This document shows positions 7,092 through 8,228 of a DNA stretch of 8,228 bases, piece after piece. The first letter of the stretch is position 1, and every line of letters begins with the position of its first letter. The position numbers and the translations under genes are program-made. Origin of the DNA: JACZQZ01 sp046756945. GTDB lineage: Bacteria > Pseudomonadota > Alphaproteobacteria > Rhodospirillales > 2-02-FULL-58-16. The DNA lies in assembly GCA_046756945.1 (NCBI GenBank), contig JBHHXI010000128.1:1-8228 (forward strand), read 5' to 3'. The notes below the pieces were generated by a model, which saw only the letters and a list, made by a program, of their open reading frames with translations, was not told the DNA's origin and searched no databases.

Positions 7092-7127
7092 CCGTCGCCG
7101 CCGCCCCTTGCGGCGAATGGCCGACGG
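7092..7127 (-). other. Compound hairpin in the sppA–ihfB spacer
   Basis: An outer stem CCGTCG/CGACGG (7092–7097 with 7122–7127) encloses an inner stem CGCCGC/GCGGCG (7099–7104 with 7110–7115, 5-nt loop). In the transcript it would lie in the 86-nt spacer, 26 nt before the ihfB start codon. It has no T-run after it, so it is more likely a processing, stability or leader element than a terminator. Confidence 0.4.
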
Positions 7128-7151
7128 TCGCGCGCCCCCCTTCAGAATGCG

Positions 7152-8057
7152 CTACCACAGGCTAGGGTGCCAAAGCGAGATCGGGCCGTCAAGTCTAAGC
7201 CTTTCAGAAAACAGCACTTTTCCAGCGAGCCCCCCGATAAGATCGCGCCAAAGCGCGCCCTCATGCTCGATTTCCACGTCCTTGACGGGAAGCGACGTGG
7301 CGATCGCGTGGGTCTCGGCCAGCCAGCGGCGCGCATCCGCCTCGCCGCCGAGCGCGTCGATCAGCCCGTTGGCCAGGGCCTGGCGGCCGGTGAAGACCCG
7401 GCCGTCGGCGAGCGCCAGCACCGTGTCGCGCGGCAGGCTGCGCCGTTCCTCGACCATGTCCACGAACAACTCGAAAAGGTCGAGCACGACGACTCTGGCG
7501 GCCTCGCGGCCCTTCGGCGTGAGCGGTTCCAGGGGACTGGGCTGCGCCTTCAGCGGCCGGCTCTTGATCGCCTCCGGCTTGACGCCCAGCTTCTCGAGCA
7601 GCCCCGTGATGTCCGCCGTCTGCACGATGACGCCGATGGAGCCCGTCACCGAACCGGCGCGGGCGAGGATGCGGTCGGCCCCCAGCGCCGTCATGTACGC
7701 GGCCGAGGTCGCCGTCCCGCCCATGACCGCGACCACCGGCTTCCTGCCGGCCACGGCGCGCAGGCCGGTGTACAGCGCCTCACCCCCGACCATGGTGCCG
7801 CCGGGGCTGTCGATGCGTACGATCAAGGCCTTGGCGTTGTCGTCCTCGGCGATCCCGGCCAGGGCGTCGTCGCGCCAGGGATCGTCGATGATGATGCCGC
7901 CGACGACCAGGCGGGCGACGTGGTTTGCGCCGACGCCGAAGCGCCCCACCGCGGCCACCACGGCGACGACCACCGCGACGATGGCGGCAATCCGCCATAC
8001 GGTCAGGCGCCGCTTGAGGCGGCGTCTGTCTATGGCTTGATCGGCATCCAGGGACAT
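7152..8057 (-). CDS. sppA: Signal peptide peptidase SppA (S49 family, short form)
   Basis: Membrane-bound serine protease that degrades cleaved signal peptides. The 301-residue protein has a basic N-terminus (RRRLKRR, 11–17), one membrane anchor (about 19–38) and then a periplasmic S49 domain: VRIDSPGGTMVGGEAL (80–95), VVAVMGGTATSAAYMTALGADRI with the probable nucleophile Ser118, and SVTGSIGVI (136–144). Lys170 in LKAQPSP is the likely general base: its 52-residue distance from Ser118 equals that recalled for the Bacillus SppA Ser147/Lys199 dyad. The single-domain length fits the short SppA form rather than the ~600-residue E. coli form. I chose ATG 8057 (MSLDADQ) over a TTG/GTG start 33–36 bp upstream because family members recalled begin this way; its Shine–Dalgarno is weak. 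It lies between rpsA and ihfB. Confidence 0.93.
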   Translation of the reverse strand: MSLDADQAIDRRRLKRRLTVWRIAAIVAVVVAVVAAVGRFGVGANHVARLVVGGIIIDDPWRDDALAGIAEDDNAKALIVRIDSPGGTMVGGEALYTGLRAVAGRKPVVAVMGGTATSAAYMTALGADRILARAGSVTGSIGVIVQTADITGLLEKLGVKPEAIKSRPLKAQPSPLEPLTPKGREAARVVVLDLFELFVDMVEERRSLPRDTVLALADGRVFTGRQALANGLIDALGGEADARRWLAETHAIATSLPVKDVEIEHEGALWRDLIGGLAGKVLFSERLRLDGPISLWHPSLW

Positions 8058-8090
8058 CAGGGGACCGCCCGTCTCACCCAATGATTCCAC

Positions 8091-8162
8091 CAAAACCCGA
8101 GGCGCCCGGCATCCTCATGCACTCCACGCCGACGGGCCGCGTCCGGGGCGGACGTGCCCCGG
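8091..8162 (-). terminator. Possible hairpins or terminator downstream of the partial upstream gene
   Basis: Right after the stop of the upstream gene a perfect 7-bp stem CCGGGGC/GCCCCGG (8143–8149 with 8156–8162, 6-nt loop) occurs without a T-run. Further on, a 5-bp stem with one wobble (8097–8109) is followed on the minus strand by G then TTTT (8092–8095). Either could end or attenuate the upstream transcript before sppA. Evidence is modest. Confidence 0.3.
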
Positions 8163-8228
8163 TCAGGCCTTTGCCTTGTCCTTGGTTTCCGCCTTGTCCT
8201 TGGATTTGGGCTTGGCTTTGGGCTTGGC
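8163..8228 (-). CDS. rpsA: C-terminal fragment, probably 30S ribosomal protein S1
   Basis: Only the last 21 codons and the TGA stop are in the window; the gene runs off the right edge. The visible tail is very basic, with 9 lysines in 21 residues spaced almost every second residue (AKPKAKPKSKDKAE, then TKDKAKA). At the DNA level it holds an exact 12-bp tandem duplication (8205–8216 and 8217–8228) and a 13-bp direct repeat (8173–8185 and 8191–8203). No S1 domain is visible. The name is inferred from position, since rpsA normally precedes sppA/ihfB in alphaproteobacteria, and from the lysine-rich extension seen at the end of some S1 proteins. Codon use and reading frame fit a real gene; the identity is plausible, not shown. 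Confidence 0.6.
   Translation of the reverse strand, partial: AKPKAKPKSKDKAETKDKAKA

Noticed and set aside
7821..7833. IHF-like site GATCAAGGCCTTG
   Set aside because: It matches most of WATCAANNNNTTR but lies in the middle of the sppA coding sequence without A-tract context; one near match in 8 kb is expected by chance.

Overview
The window is a GC-rich (roughly two-thirds G+C by eye), tightly packed stretch of core bacterial chromosome. Every gene is on the minus strand. The order rpsA – sppA – ihfB – lapA – pyrF – trpF – trpB – trpA – accD – folC (read from high to low coordinates) and the protein sequences point to an alphaproteobacterium, most likely Rhodospirillales. That placement rests on gene order and recalled family resemblance, not on a search.

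In transcription order there are two blocks. Block 1 (8228 to 6365) holds the last 21 codons of a gene that is probably rpsA (ribosomal protein S1), then sppA (membrane signal-peptide peptidase), ihfB (integration host factor beta) and lapA (small two-helix inner-membrane protein). It ends at a run of palindromes that includes a plausible intrinsic terminator (6316–6334). Block 2 (6173 to 11) begins with an AT-rich promoter-like box and holds pyrF (OMP decarboxylase), trpF, trpB, trpA (the last steps of tryptophan synthesis), accD (acetyl-CoA carboxylase beta subunit) and folC (folylpolyglutamate synthase). Several junctions overlap (pyrF/trpF TGATG; trpB/trpA and trpA/accD GTGA; accD/folC 26 bp), as expected of a translationally coupled operon. 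The block joins pyrimidine, tryptophan, fatty-acid and folate biosynthesis.

The only non-routine feature is in the 415-bp gap between trpF and trpB. A 266-bp element (about 4384–4649) has 34-bp terminal inverted repeats (30/34 identical) and two further large internal hairpins, so the whole element could fold into a three-way junction. It has no transposase and no credible gene, and looks like a MITE-type or palindromic repeat. Its end lies 9 bp from the trpB start codon. A smaller palindrome cluster lies between lapA and pyrF (6250–6334). Apart from these I see ordinary housekeeping genes. There is no CRISPR array, tRNA, rRNA, phage or defence system.
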